A program made the translations under genes and the position numbers. From Punica granatum (taxonomy: Eukaryota > Streptophyta > Magnoliopsida > Myrtales > Lythraceae), in contig NC_045130.1 in the NCBI RefSeq assembly GCF_007655135.1, positions 36,638,605-36,702,604 of the forward strand: a stretch of 64,000 bases of DNA, in the 5' to 3' direction. The notes under the pieces were generated by a model. The model made no database searches. It saw only the letters and a list, made by a program, of their open reading frames with translations, and was not told the origin of the DNA. This document shows, piece by piece, positions 1 through 11,056 of this stretch; positions within the stretch are counted from its first letter, which is position 1, and each line of letters begins with the position of its first letter.

Positions 1-253
1 GGAACGGGGGGATAACTACAAGTCGATACAGTGCTACATGAATGAGAGCGCGGCCTGTGAAGAAGCTGCAAGGCAGCACGTCAAGGGTCTGGTGTGGGAA
101 ATGTGGAAGAACATGAACAGAGATGTCTGCAAGAGTTACCCGATCACGGGGCCTTTCCTTAATGCCTGCCTGAATCTCGCTCGAGCGGCTCAGTGCTTTT
201 ACCAATATGGGGACGGGCATGGGGTTCCTGGCGGCAAAACGAAGAACACCTGA
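1..253 (+). CDS. TPS-A: terminal exon of a terpene synthase, cut by the window edge
   Basis: This is the last exon of a class I terpene synthase of the TPS-b type; the rest lies to the left of the window. The frame runs from base 2. It matches the last exon of the intact gene at 7343-9907 almost residue for residue in layout: RGD near the start, a Cys-Tyr-Met-Asn-Glu segment, the conserved WKN, and the FYQYGDGHG block near the C-terminus. Only about five codons of the exon are missing at the left edge. The exon carries a one-base loss at about 242-247: the open frame stops at 251-253, while the neighbouring frame continues the expected family ending (EHLMSVLVRP...) to a stop at 301-303. The lesion replaces only the last dozen or so residues, so loss of function is not certain. 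TPS-B is the closest relative in the window. Confidence 0.82.
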   Translation, partial: ERGDNYKSIQCYMNESAACEEAARQHVKGLVWEMWKNMNRDVCKSYPITGPFLNACLNLARAAQCFYQYGDGHGVPGGKTKNT

Positions 254-780
254 TGTCAGTCCTTGTCCGACCAGTCCCTATCCAAGAATTAATAGGTATG
301 TAAAAGATCTTTAGGCTAATTGCCATAATATCGAATGGTTTCCAGCAGCTAGCAGCTAGTCCATATTATTCGGCTTGATCAAAAGTCTCAAAGGACTATA
401 AGCATTGCAAAATCATATTGCTGCAGTGTTTCAATTGACACTATGATCATATGATGATTACAGACAAAAAGATAATTACTTCGTGTTATAATGGAGCATA
501 TATATGGTAATTACTTGCGCCCATATATATATTTATATATATAAGCTTCATCTTTTTTTTTTTCAATAGGTACCCAAAAACTCAATATCCTCTAACTATT
601 TAATTAATCCATATGGAACCATATCGGTTTATTAAGAGATGAAAACTCTCACAATCATGAATTTCCTACATTGCAAATTATAAATCTGACACCATATTAA
701 TTTAAGGAGGAAAAGTGTCAAATTGTTAACAAACCAAACTGCATCGCTAAATGTTACATATTTTTAAATGTCTGGTTTTG

Positions 781-905
781 GCGAGAGAAAGGGGCGTAAT
801 GCAATAGTATAACCTTCACCTGGCAATGAAGAGGTCCAGATTCGATTCTCGCATGGGACTTCTCCTACCCCTTTATCAATTATTAAGATTTTTATTTTCT
901 TATAG
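781..905 (+). mobile_element. tRNA-derived SINE-like fragment
   Basis: A tRNA-like segment starts with GGGGCGTAATGCAATAGTA and has a B-box-like GATTCGATTCTCG at about 840-852. It is followed by a T/A-rich tail. The first part resembles a tRNA promoter, but the whole does not fold into a clean cloverleaf, so a SINE or tRNA relic is more likely than a working tRNA gene. Confidence 0.45.
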
Positions 906-1127
906 TAACTCATAAAATCTTGCAACAAAAAACAAAAAAAAAAGTTGTGAAAGTCACGAAATCTTGCTACATTCTCAAACTAGACGTGGAGCCCTACGTT
1001 GCACGAGATCGTATTTGTTCAATGTTTATGTTTTTTTCAATTTTATTATATATTATATGCATGTTTTGAAATTTTATAAATCGTAATTTACTATCATTAA
1101 AACTAGGGTTAATAACAAAAAAAACCA

Positions 1128-1604
1128 TAAATTTTTTACATTTTAATAATTTTAGCATGATCTTTTTTCCTTAACATAAAAATATACAAACTTTCGATTT
1201 GATAACAATTCTAGTACAATGTCAAATTTTCTATTAATTTGGACAGAATCGAGATAACAGAGGGCGCCTATAACCCCTATCAGAGGGGAGGACACCGACG
1301 ACTCCAATCAAGGGGTAGTGGCAGGAATCGAGAGCCCCCAACCCCCGAAATCGAGAGGACACTCAAATTGGGGATTTTTCCAATTCTGGCGAATGAAGCC
1401 ATGACCCCGGTCCCACCCCTCGATTGGGGTCACCGACGCCCTCCCCTGACTGGGATCACTGGCGCCCTCTAGGGCATTGATTCCGTCTAAATTAACGGAA
1501 AATTTGATGTCATGCTAGAATTGTTATCAAATCAAAAGTTTGTGCATTTTTAGGTTATTAAAAAAAGTTCATGCAAGAATTGTTAAATAGAAAACGTAAT
1601 TTAT
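1128..1604. mobile_element. Foldback (long inverted repeat) element with a GC-rich core
   Basis: The left arm (about 1128-1250) and right arm (about 1490-1604) are inverted copies. The shared stretch includes GATTTGATAACAATTCTAG and the sequence around CAAACTTT, over roughly 110-120 bp per arm. The complementarity continues into the GC-rich middle: GAGGGCGCC near 1260 is matched by GGCGCCCTC near 1462-1470. The middle is strikingly GC-rich against the AT-rich flanks and could be captured sequence. I found no target-site duplication. It is a non-autonomous TIR or foldback element of MULE-like design; the superfamily is an inference. Confidence 0.65.
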
Positions 1605-2194
1605 CGAGTATATATGTGTGACTAGATAAAGAAAGTTTTCTATTTTTGTAGATACGATAACAAATCATATCTTAAAAAAATATACGATTTGATTTATTTT
1701 TTAAAAAGTAAATATGATATTGGATCTTTTGAAACACAAAAATGATATATTTCTATAAATAAGATAAGATCCTACTCAATTTTAGTATACATAATAACGT
1801 ATCCGTCTCACTGGTTAATGGAACCATAGAAAATATATAATACATCCCATCCATAACATCTTATACAAAATATCTATACATCTATATCTATTATATTTTG
1901 TGTAGATCATATAAATCTATATCTGTGTGTTTAAAAATTAAAAAATCAAAAATTCGTCACCTCAAAAATGCTTAAAAATTCGAGAACATAACAACCAATC
2001 CCATAAATCATACAATTTTTAAAACTATTAAAATGTAAAAACTTTAAAAATTATTTTTTTAAAGAAAGTTCAAATGAAGAAACTAATGACTGGTCTGACG
2101 AATCTACATCTATATATATATATTAAAAAATAAAAAAGGCGTCATTAAAAATATTAAAAAATTTGAGAAAATTCCTCTAAAAGCAAGGAATGAA

Positions 2195-2545
2195 AAATTA
2201 AGAGGTAATAATTAATATTACAATTAATAATAAGATATGAATATAAAGAAAATATTCAAAGAAGAGAATATTTCAAATATTCGACCATTTATTGCCATTT
2301 CATTAATCAATAAATAAATACAATATATATATATATATATATATATAAAGTTGACAGCACTCCAATAAATAGGAGTAAAATAGTAAATCCATTAATAATT
2401 CATATGTTAATATACTATATAAAAAATTAAAAGATAATAATTTATATTATAATTAATAGTAATATATGGATATAGAAAATATTAAAGAAGAGAATATTTT
2501 AAATTTTCGATCACTTGTTGTCATTTCATTAAATAATAAATATAT
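2195..2545. repeat. Diverged direct repeat, two copies of about 125 bp
   Basis: Copies at about 2195-2320 and 2416-2545 share the order of landmarks: an AATATTAMAGAAGAGAATATTT-like block, then a TCGA(C/T)CA block, then TCATTTCATTAA. They are diverged and AT-rich. No coding content is visible. Confidence 0.55.
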
Positions 2546-3684
2546 ACATAATTAAAAAATAAAGAATTATTTATAATTATATAAAGTTAAATTCAATTTA
2601 AAAATTTTAAGAATTATAGCTAATCTTAGTAGAGCTCAATTAAGTAAATTATTTATTGAGGTGATTGGGTCATTTTTTCTTAAAGTATTCGAATTCATAA
2701 AAAATCAATATATGAAATGTTTGTTATAATAAAAGAAGCAAACAATAAAATTTAAAAAATTTGATAGACTTTAAGAGTATTATTCTTCCATCAAATAAAA
2801 TTAACGATTTGATACAAAAGTATTGAAATTTTAAATAAAAATTTTCAAGAAATTAAGTTGATAATTGCAATGATGTATAAATTTCTTTCTTAAGAATTTT
2901 GATATATATATATATATATATATTCTTTGATCACAAGTCTGAATTTATCGTATTAAAATTTATAAAATATAAAAAAATAAATTTTTGCATTTTGATATAA
3001 ACTATAAATTTATATAATTATTATTTTTATAATAAAATTTTTCTTATAAAATCAGTGCAATGAGTTGATCTAGAAAACTAGTATAAATATATTTGAACCA
3101 TCTAGCTTGCACCCTGCTGTGTCTAGCTGCTCGAGGACGTGATGTCCTTCCTCATAATTGTTGCCTAACGTTAATCGCTTCAAAGACTGTCTATCGACGA
3201 GTGATTTTAAGATTAATTCCCTAAAATATTATTTATTCAACAAAAAAATATTCAAATATATTTCTAATAAATAAATTCTAATATGGGGCTGTTTCTATAA
3301 TAAGGATAATTTTGTCTTTTTATGTTAAACCTCTCCATATTCATTCTTGCAGACCAAATTGAGAATTACAATTCTCATTTTCATTATTACATCCAGCCAA
3401 ACAAATAAGTTGTAATTTTCATTTTATTATTTTATGTATTTATATTCCCTACTAATTCCATTAATCTCTTATTCCATTACGGCGAAACAAACGTAGCATA
3501 AAATTTTTAAGGGAGATGGACCACATTTTGCTTTGTCCGTTAGGACCCCTATCCTCTTATTGACTGTGAATTACTAATTTGGTACCTTCTAGGGTATCAA
3601 ACTTATGTCTAGACGACGAGTACTGCAAGGATCACCTCGTATTCTGTCTTAATATCCTGGAAAAACGTTTTCAGGGCGGTCTTG

Positions 3685-3848
3685 AGTGAACTCTTGGGGG
3701 TTCTTCACTACAGAACGCAACATGAAAGAGAAAAGTTCGGTGTTTTCACGTTATCACTGGACCATCAGTGAACTCTTGGGGGTTCTTCACTACAGAACGC
3801 AACATGAAAGAGAAAAGTTCGGTGTTTTCACGTTATCACTGGACCATG
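3685..3848. repeat. Perfect 82-bp tandem duplication
   Basis: Two adjacent copies, 3685-3766 and 3767-3848, each start with AGTGAACTCTTGGGGGTTC and end with ACTGGACCATC or ACTGGACCATG. Only the final base appears to differ. Such identity in otherwise decayed sequence means a recent local duplication. The surrounding 3.5-4.0 kb has average GC content and no recognised gene; it may be part of an unrecognised LTR or captured segment. Confidence 0.8.
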
Positions 3849-4229
3849 CACGATGATTGTGGTAGGTTTTCGCAATAAGACAATAATAAGCTCGACAACT
3901 CCTTATGTATATGGAGAGAAACTCCGTGTAGAGCCGTGGAAGGACGACTAGGGTTTCAAAAATCGAATTTTTTAGAAGATTATCAACATCTTGAAAAGAA
4001 CAGACTTTTGATCATAGGAAGAAAAAGTTAGATGGGGTTGGTATGATTTGAAGGTTGCACAGGGGAACTGATGAGCATTTAACAGACCATACAAAAGGTT
4101 TTTTCTTTTATGCTTTACATATTGTATATGGGATTGTTGCCTTTAATAAAATGGGTTGAATTAAAAAGTTAATATAAGACAATTAGTAGAAAATTTTAAT
4201 CAAGAAAATAAAATTAATTGAATAACTAA

Positions 4230-5160
4230 CACTATTAGCATATGTGTTTCCACTTAAAATTAAGCACTTTCTACTGAGCCTTTGCTCCGAGTTCTCTATC
4301 AAAAAATAAAATAAAATTGAGTACTTAAAGTTTAAGTGCTGAATTTTTAATCACTTAATAAATAAGTGCATAATTGGTTAAGTCAAAATTGATTGGTGAA
4401 ATAAATGGGTAAAAATTAAAGTTATTTCGTAGTAGATTTATTTGTCAGTCCAATATTTTGCTTGTTTCTATTTTGACCTCATATTTTATTATTTTAAATT
4501 TCTAAGAATAAAAAAAAATAGATCGAGATCCAATTGCAGGGGAAGGGATGGGGTGGTGGGGGCTCTGTCGATGGCTCCCAACACCCTAGCAGAGGTCGTC
4601 GACGAGCACAAAACTCGCCCGCGACCCGTCTATAGCAATGGTAGTGGGTGACGAACCACCATTGCCCGTAATTTCTCATCCCTCTCTCTTGTCTGTGGCG
4701 GTGGTGGCCATCGACAAGCCACCACTGCACACAGTTGTCTCCTCCACTTTCTCTTCAAAGAGAGAGAAGGAGGGAGATCCGGGGAAGGCAACCTTGCCAG
4801 AGGGGTGGTGGTCGGCGACGGGGCCACCACCGCCCCAAATCGATGGAAGGGGGCTCAATCGCCCGTCTTCTCTCTCTCTCTCTCTCTCTACCGGATGGGG
4901 TAAGGGGTGGACCACTGATTTGCAAACACATGAAAACTTTGGGCGCACCGGTGCAATAAGTTCATAAAGCTCCCTGACTGAGCGAGTCAGCAAAAAGATA
5001 CTTAATGATTAATTAGGTCTTCACTTACTTAATCATTAAGCGTCTTTTTTATTTAAGTCTAAGTGCTTTTTTAGTGTTTATCAAAAAAGCTTAACTTCAT
5101 TAAGTGTTGAATGATTAGTTTTAGCACTCAATGTGTGTTATCAAACACATGCTTAGTCTT
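4230..5160. mobile_element. Possible TIR element with a GC-rich, CT-repeat-bearing core
   Basis: The outer parts are AT-rich and weakly inverted. AGCATATGTGTTT near 4238 resembles the reverse complement of the GTTATCAAACACATGCTTAG block near 5138-5157, and AAGTGCT/AGCACTT words recur in both arms. The core (4530-4990) is GC-rich, with GGTGGTGG/CCACCACC words and a CT microsatellite near 4868-4890. The layout resembles the element at 1128-1604. The boundaries are uncertain and no target duplication was found. Confidence 0.35.
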
Positions 5161-5814
5161 TGGGGTTAAAAGGGACACATGGCATAATTAGAGAAGCTAC
5201 CTATGAAAAATCAATTCGCACAGAAAGTCGACGAAATAAAAACCTATATGACCAATTAGAAGTAACGTAGTTTCGATGGACATGATAATGAATCATTGGT
5301 GCTAGTAAAATGAGCAAATATTCGATGAGTATGGTTGAGTAATATCCAATAAAATTACATGTAAGTGGTATATATAGCCCATAATCGCTCCATAATTATA
5401 TGCATTTTCATTAGTAGTTACTCATCGATAGTAAATGAGTAATGCTCATTTAATGTTTTTCTAGGGCCGTAAGTCTAGATATCCGTGAGCACATCTAGCT
5501 TTCAATGAGGCCTTTATCACATGTACTATAGCTCACTAGTTTACCATAAGAATCCTATGAGATATTTATGGGATCGGGAAATTCATTATCATATTAATAA
5601 TATAAAATAAAAAAAGAGAGAGATAATGAGACTAGAAGAGTTTTACCTTAATTTAAATATGGATTGTTTAAGGCTCATTAAACTTCCAGATACAATCGAA
5701 GTGGTGCAATCTGAAAAAGGAAATAAAAATTGAAACATAACTGATGAGTACACTTGAGCAGAGACAGCTATTGACCTCTGGACACCTTTGGTTCTTTTTA
5801 AATAAGATGGGAAT

Positions 5815-6450
5815 CATAATCGGAATAGGAATGAAGCACTTAGATTGTAGTTGTTTGGTTGAAGAGAATCGGTTTCTGATTCCTTATTAATGGGAAATTG
5901 ACTCTCCCATACGAGAGAATCATCCGTCCCTGAGATCCCCTAGAGGAGGAGAAGAGAAAATCTAAAATAATTTTTTCTTTCTATATAATTTTAATGATAA
6001 CTTTAATTAATAATATAAATGGAGAAGCCGAATTATTTATTAGTTATTGCTTATTTCTTGAATAATCTAGACTAATATCACACTTTTTCAACTGTTTATA
6101 TATTATGAGTAATTACGAAAAATCTTTTAATGTTTTCTAAGAACTCGTACTCGGATCAGACTTTTCTTCATATATTACTTCGCAACATGTTATTAAATAG
6201 ATTTGGTAAATTTTATGAATTTATTGAATTTTCTCATATATGTTATATGACTAATCATTGACCTGCTTAGATATCTGTTAGTTGTTTATCTGATATATTA
6301 CAATTTACAAACAATTATTAAATTTGAAAAATTAATTCCAATTCTTAGGTGATGAGCCAAATTGAAGCAAATGCAATGGATCTCTGGTTCCTTATCGAAC
6401 CAAACAAAAGCAAAAAATTTTCATTCCATTTTTTATTCCGACTTATTGTA
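5815..6450. mobile_element. MITE-like element with imperfect terminal inverted repeats
   Basis: The left end has CGGAATAGGAATGAAG followed by TGTTTGGTTG. The right end has the reverse complement, AACCAAACAAAAGCAAAAA followed by ATTCCATTTTTTATTCCGA. The arms are about 55 bp and imperfect, and no coding sequence lies between them. Words of the type GGAATNA...TTTGGTT are common in plant hAT-type MITEs, but that assignment is inferred. Confidence 0.45.
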
Positions 6451-6494
6451 CCTAGAAAAACCACGAGAGTATAACTGGACGAGAAATTGAGCTA

Positions 6495-6695
6495 AAAGCA
6501 ACGTCTTTTGGTTTAAGCGGTTCGGCGTTTGTTCCGCTTAAGCAAGATCTCAGGTTTCAGTCCTCGTGAATGTATAAAATCCACTCTGATAGAGTTTTAT
6601 CCCTTAGTGGGTCAACCCGGCTCGACTGGATTAGTTGAAGTTCAATTGGACTTCCGGATATCAGGGTTTACACCGAAAAAAAGAATAAAAACGGG
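6495..6695 (+). mobile_element. tRNA-derived SINE (family also at 21.0 and 21.9 kb)
   Basis: An A-box-like TGGTTTAAGCGGTTCGG at about 6509-6525 and a B-box-like GGTTTCAGTCC at about 6553 are followed by a body containing TTTATCCCTTAGTGGGTCA and an A-rich end near 6690. The same body, in reverse orientation, occurs at about 21020-21205 and 21890-22095, which supports a dispersed SINE family. Confidence 0.6.
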
Positions 6696-7117
6696 CTGTG
6701 ATGACCCCTACAATATCTCCTAACAGTAGCAATCCTAAACCATTAGGAGCATAATTAAGGACTTGAATGCCGATAGGCTGAAAAATGGTACGTCGGGCAA
6801 GCCGAATCTATACAAAAGTTTCCCTCACGAAACACACATGACAAATCTAGACGTCCCAATCCTTCTGAAGTAGCCCCTCGATCTCATGTACTAGCGGACG
6901 ATGAAATGGCCCACAGGAGGACGCTCCGACAAGCCATTTGATTTGTCGTCATAATATCTCTAAGAAGAAAGAATGATCCCGTGACCATCTAATGTTTCTT
7001 TTTTGGGTTATACGTGACCATTTGATTATAATGATATCATGAAATTTGTATTATGTAACTCTAAGAAGAAAGAATGGTGTCGTGACCATTTATTACATGC
7101 CAAGGTCTGGCCCATTG

Positions 7118-7125
7118 TCACGTGA
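7118..7125. promoter_or_regulatory. Palindromic G-box upstream of TPS-B
   Basis: TCACGTGA, containing the CACGTG core at 7119-7124, lies about 125 bp upstream of the TATA box of TPS-B. CACGTG is the known binding core of bHLH (MYC2-type) and bZIP factors, which often control terpene synthases in jasmonate responses. Its use here is inferred. Confidence 0.5.
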
Positions 7126-7249
7126 CACATGGACAAGTATTTCAGACCGACATAAGAGTATGAATTCATGTCCAGGCTAAAGATTCAATTATTAATAGTA
7201 TTTTATTAGTGTTGATATCACCAAGGGGATATGAACTCCTAATTTTCAA

Positions 7250-7257
7250 TATAAATA
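7250..7257 (+). promoter_or_regulatory. TATA box of TPS-B
   Basis: TATAAATA lies 93 bp upstream of the chosen ATG at 7343, a normal distance for a plant leader. TPS-C has the same box at 10977-10984, 80 bp before its own start, so the two promoters look homologous. Confidence 0.65.
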
Positions 7258-7342
7258 GGTGCCCGTCTTCACCTTTTGCTCCTCGCAGTAGGAGGAGGAA
7301 CCAGAGAGTGAGAGAGGTTAAACTAAAAGCTCAATCCATATT

Positions 7343-9907
7343 ATGGCTCTAATTGTTACCAAAGGCATGTCCGTCTCCCAGCGCTCACACTCTCATCCCC
7401 CAGCTCCTTCTTTCTCCTCGAGATCAATTGAGCATAATGATCAGCCGGTCATCAGACGCAACGCTAGCTATCACCCTAATTTGTGGGACTACGGCTCTAT
7501 GCAATCGCTCAACAATGGGTTCAACGTATAATTAAATTATCTAAAACTCAACTGCACTCGTCGTTCTTCTCTGTATTGAAATTGGAAGTCCTTAGACAGA
7601 GCTTTTAGTAAATAATGGTTATGAGCATAAACATTTTTCACAAGAAAATGTTGTCAAATGTGTTCCTCTAAATTATTTATGAGAAGAATTTAGTCCGGTA
7701 CTTATTTTCACCGCAGTAACAAGCTTTGCTGGAGATGCAGGAGGAGGACTACAAAGAGGAGCTTGAGAAGATGAAGGAAGATGTGAAAGATCTCACCAAG
7801 GCAAATCAAGAGAATCCATTAGCAAAACTCGAGCTGATAGATGCTGTTCATCGGCTCGGATTGCAATACCAATTCAAGGCGGAGATAAAACATGCATTGC
7901 ATGTAATTCATCAGAGAGCAGAGGATTCTCGATTTTCTGATGATATCTATGCCATAGCCCTACGATTTAGGCTTCTAAGGCAGCATGGATATCATGTATC
8001 TCAAGGTATGGGCACCTTCCAATTTATTATTAGGTTAGTTTTTCAGGTCCTGTTGACTTTGATGACACCTTCTTCGAATCTAGATGTCTTCAAAGGTTTC
8101 GTGGACGAGACCGGCAGTTTTAGGGAATCATTAGAGGAGAATGTGGAGGGCCTGCTGAGTCTCTATGAAGCTTCATTCCATGGACTGAAAGGCGAAACCA
8201 TCATTGATAAAGCCATGGAGTTCTCTTCTACCTGTTTGAAGGCATTGGACAAAGATAAATTGCCAAAGAGATTGGCCATGAAAGTAGATCACGCCCTAGA
8301 CATGCCCATTCACTGGAGGACCAACAGATTGGAGGCAAGATGGTTCATGCCGGTGTACGAGGAAGAAACCAGCATAAACCGTACGTTGCTTAAATTAGCA
8401 AAATTGGACTACAACATAGTGCAATCAATCTACATGAAGGAAGTTAGCAAATTGGCAAGGTACATAATTATAATTTAACCAAGACATCATCGGATGAACT
8501 TACATAATTTTTGTCACGATGAAGATTAACTATTATAAATAATCTTTTAGAGCAATTAATTGATTGAAGTATTTCGTAGGTGGTGGGAGGAATTGGGCAT
8601 TACCAAGTTGAGCATCTTCAGGGATAGACTCTTGGAACATTACCTATGGAGTATTCTTATGGTTTTCGAACCAAAGTGCGAAACTGCCCGAGCGATAACT
8701 ACCAAATTGGGTTCCATGATAACGATGATTGATGATGTTTACGACGTATATGGCTTGCTGGAAGAACTCGAACTCTTGACAGATTTCGTAAACAGGTCTT
8801 TCTCCAAATTATATAATTGTCTACCTGTAAAATATTGCATATAATTACATTGGAAAAGAGACATATACACACATACACATCTCTAATTGATACATGATTA
8901 TATATATGTTTGAATAGATGGGATATTACTGGCATTGACAAGCTTCCATATACGATAAAAACCTGTTTCTTGGCTTTGTACAACACCACGAACGAGATTG
9001 GCCTTTCAGTGTTGATAGAACGTGGCATCAACATCATCCCATATCTTCGAAAAATGGTAAGACATACTCTATATATAGTTCTCACTTTAGACCAGTAACA
9101 TAAAGTGTATACTATAGTCGTGGTTCAATTGAACAAAAAGTTGAACTTGTTTTTTAATTTGGTCAACACATTTCGTATCAGTGGGCCGATCAATGCAAAG
9201 CATATTTGGTTGAGGCGAAGTGGTATCACCGGGGCTTGAAGCCTCCGACACTGAAGGAGTATCTCAACTCGGCCGTAACAACCGTCGGAGGGTTTCTTCT
9301 GCTGCAATGTGTTTTTTTGGCTACAACAGACACATTAACAGCTGAGACACTCGATTCCATTTCCGAAATACCCAGGATAATGCTCTCTTCGTCCTTGATT
9401 GTTCGACTCAGCAATGATTTGGGCACATCGTCGGTACGCATATATATATATATATATATATACGCCCATATATGCAACAGTTAGCTTCGTCCTAAAGTAT
9501 CCAAACTGTTGTATGTAGCTGGATCAAATTTCATAGCTATCACGTAAAGATAGATAAATATATGGCAGGGATGCCTAAATGAAATTTACGATCTAACTGG
9601 TTGATTGCAGCATGAGCTAGCGAGGGGGGATGTTTTGAAGTCGGTGGAGTGCTACATGAACGAGACAGGATGTTCAGAAGAAGCCGCTCGGGACCACATC
9701 AAGGATCTTATACGTGAAACCTGGAAGAACTTGAATGAGGATATGGCCGATCACTACCCGCTCTCGGAAACTTTCGTGGGCGCGTGTCTAGATCTTGCAC
9801 GGGCTTCTCAATGCTTTTACCAATACGGGGATGGGCACGGTATTCCTGACAGGGAGACCAAAGAGCATCTCAACTCCGTTCTGATCCAGCCAGTTCCGAT
9901 GTATTAG
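7343..9907 (+). CDS. TPS-B: intact plastid-type TPS-b terpene synthase (monoterpene or hemiterpene class)
   Basis: Seven exons: 7343-7525, 7741-8005, 8084-8459, 8580-8795, 8918-9056, 9182-9433 and 9611-9907. All introns are GT-AG, the phases agree, and the sum is 1728 bp (575 residues plus stop). The family ionises prenyl diphosphates to make terpenes. Visible: a Ser/His-rich N-terminus of about 37 residues fit for a plastid transit peptide; RR(X)8W at residues 38-48 (RRNASYHPNLW), typical of cyclising TPS-b enzymes; an RLEAR segment before the active site; the Mg-binding DDVYD at 326-330; and the second metal site NDLGTSSHE at about 471-479. The length is typical of the family. Seven exons is the usual TPS-b structure. 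The last intron holds an AT microsatellite at about 9439-9462. The product cannot be read from the sequence: ocimene, linalool, isoprene or a cyclic monoterpene are all possible. Confidence 0.93.
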
Positions 9908-10976
9908 TTACATAATGGTCCATAAGCATGGAATATTATTTTGGGTAGTGGTCTCAATTTAAAGTACGATCAGATCATGATTTGCTACTGCTAGCTGTAC
10001 GATATATAACAAAAATTAGATTAAGAATGTAATCATAATTTGACTTCTGAATTTATAATATTTTCAGAGTATTTCCAAATTATTTTCCCTCATATTATGA
10101 TCTTTTTTCAGGGAACACGACTTGTAACAATTCATTGATTGATTTACAATTACAGACTCCCGAGATACCACCTTCGCTTTGGCCCTAGCCGTGCAGCCCC
10201 ATCCGCAACCCTCGTGCTAAAATACTCGTGCCCGCGGGCACAACCTTAACCCGTTGCATGCGTTGGACTGCTACTTCATGTCATCGAGACTGAGCTCCAA
10301 AAAACTGATCAGTTTTTTTAGTTTTTTTGGTAATCAAAATCATAATTCTTCTGTATATTTTGTATAAAAAATCATATATGAATCAACCGCCGTCCTAAAT
10401 GGAGTAAAGTAGACTTGACCATTTGCAAGTATTAAGCCCATAAATGGAGCGGTGCATGCATGTCGATGTTGTATATCTGTTTCATACAAAAACAAAAAAA
10501 TGTTATATTCGGTTAAGTCACAATTGGTATGGTCAATTAGATGACTAATTACAATTGTGGACGGACAAGAAGCACCCACTTCATTTATATAGGTGTTTAT
10601 AATGTTGATATTAGCCATAAATCTTCTTGATTATAGTAATTGAGCCAAACCTATTTCTAGTCCAAGCCAGGAGTCTAATCAACATGGGTGACTTCTGCTC
10701 CCAAATTCACAATAATTGAAACATTAACGACGGCATGTATACTCTAGGCTTTTGGATCATCTGGTTTGTCGATTAAGGTTTTCTATATACCTATTTAATC
10801 AGGTGGTGATTGGATCATAAACTGGTATCGACTAATAAAATGTAACCTGGGTAAAACACTTTGGTCGTGTTCAAGCAGTCATTCGCATCCTTCATCAGTA
10901 GAATTATTGCCTTCTGACTTCCTTGCTTGTTTGTAATTCCTCAGAGTTAAGAGGGGATATATGAACTCATTTATCC
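9908..10976. other. Spacer between TPS-B and TPS-C
   Basis: About 1.1 kb holding the presumed 3' UTR of TPS-B (AT-rich, to about 10100) and the promoter of TPS-C. A short GC-rich patch at 10160-10260 matches nothing I recognise. Confidence 0.6.
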
Positions 10977-10984
10977 TATAAATA
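10977..10984 (+). promoter_or_regulatory. TATA box of the TPS-C pseudogene
   Basis: TATAAATA lies 80 bp before the ATG at 11057. The surrounding words (GGGGATATATGAACTC before it) match the TPS-B promoter (GGGGATATGAACTCC at about 7225), so this is a duplicated promoter. Confidence 0.55.
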
Positions 10985-11056
10985 CGTGAGTCCTACACCT
11001 TCTGCTAGCCACAGAAAATCGGAGAAGAGAGTGAGACAGCTTTAAGGCTTAGCCCC

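Larger units (their letters stand above)
254..7117. other. Repeat-rich spacer between TPS-A and TPS-B
   Basis: About 6.9 kb without a recognisable gene. It is mostly AT-rich, with several AT dinucleotide runs (about 2323-2347 and 2903-2923). It holds the SINE-like, foldback, direct-repeat, tandem-duplication and MITE-like pieces listed separately. Small open frames in the GC-rich islands at 1240-1470 and 4520-4990 resemble no protein I recognise. Confidence 0.7.

Noticed and set aside
3685..3848. CRISPR-like repeat array
   Set aside because: Only two adjoining copies without spacers, in a plant nuclear context. It is a simple tandem duplication.
8699..9085. Minus-strand ORF across TPS-B exons 4-5
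   Set aside because: It crosses true introns and exons of the intact TPS gene and has no likeness of its own.
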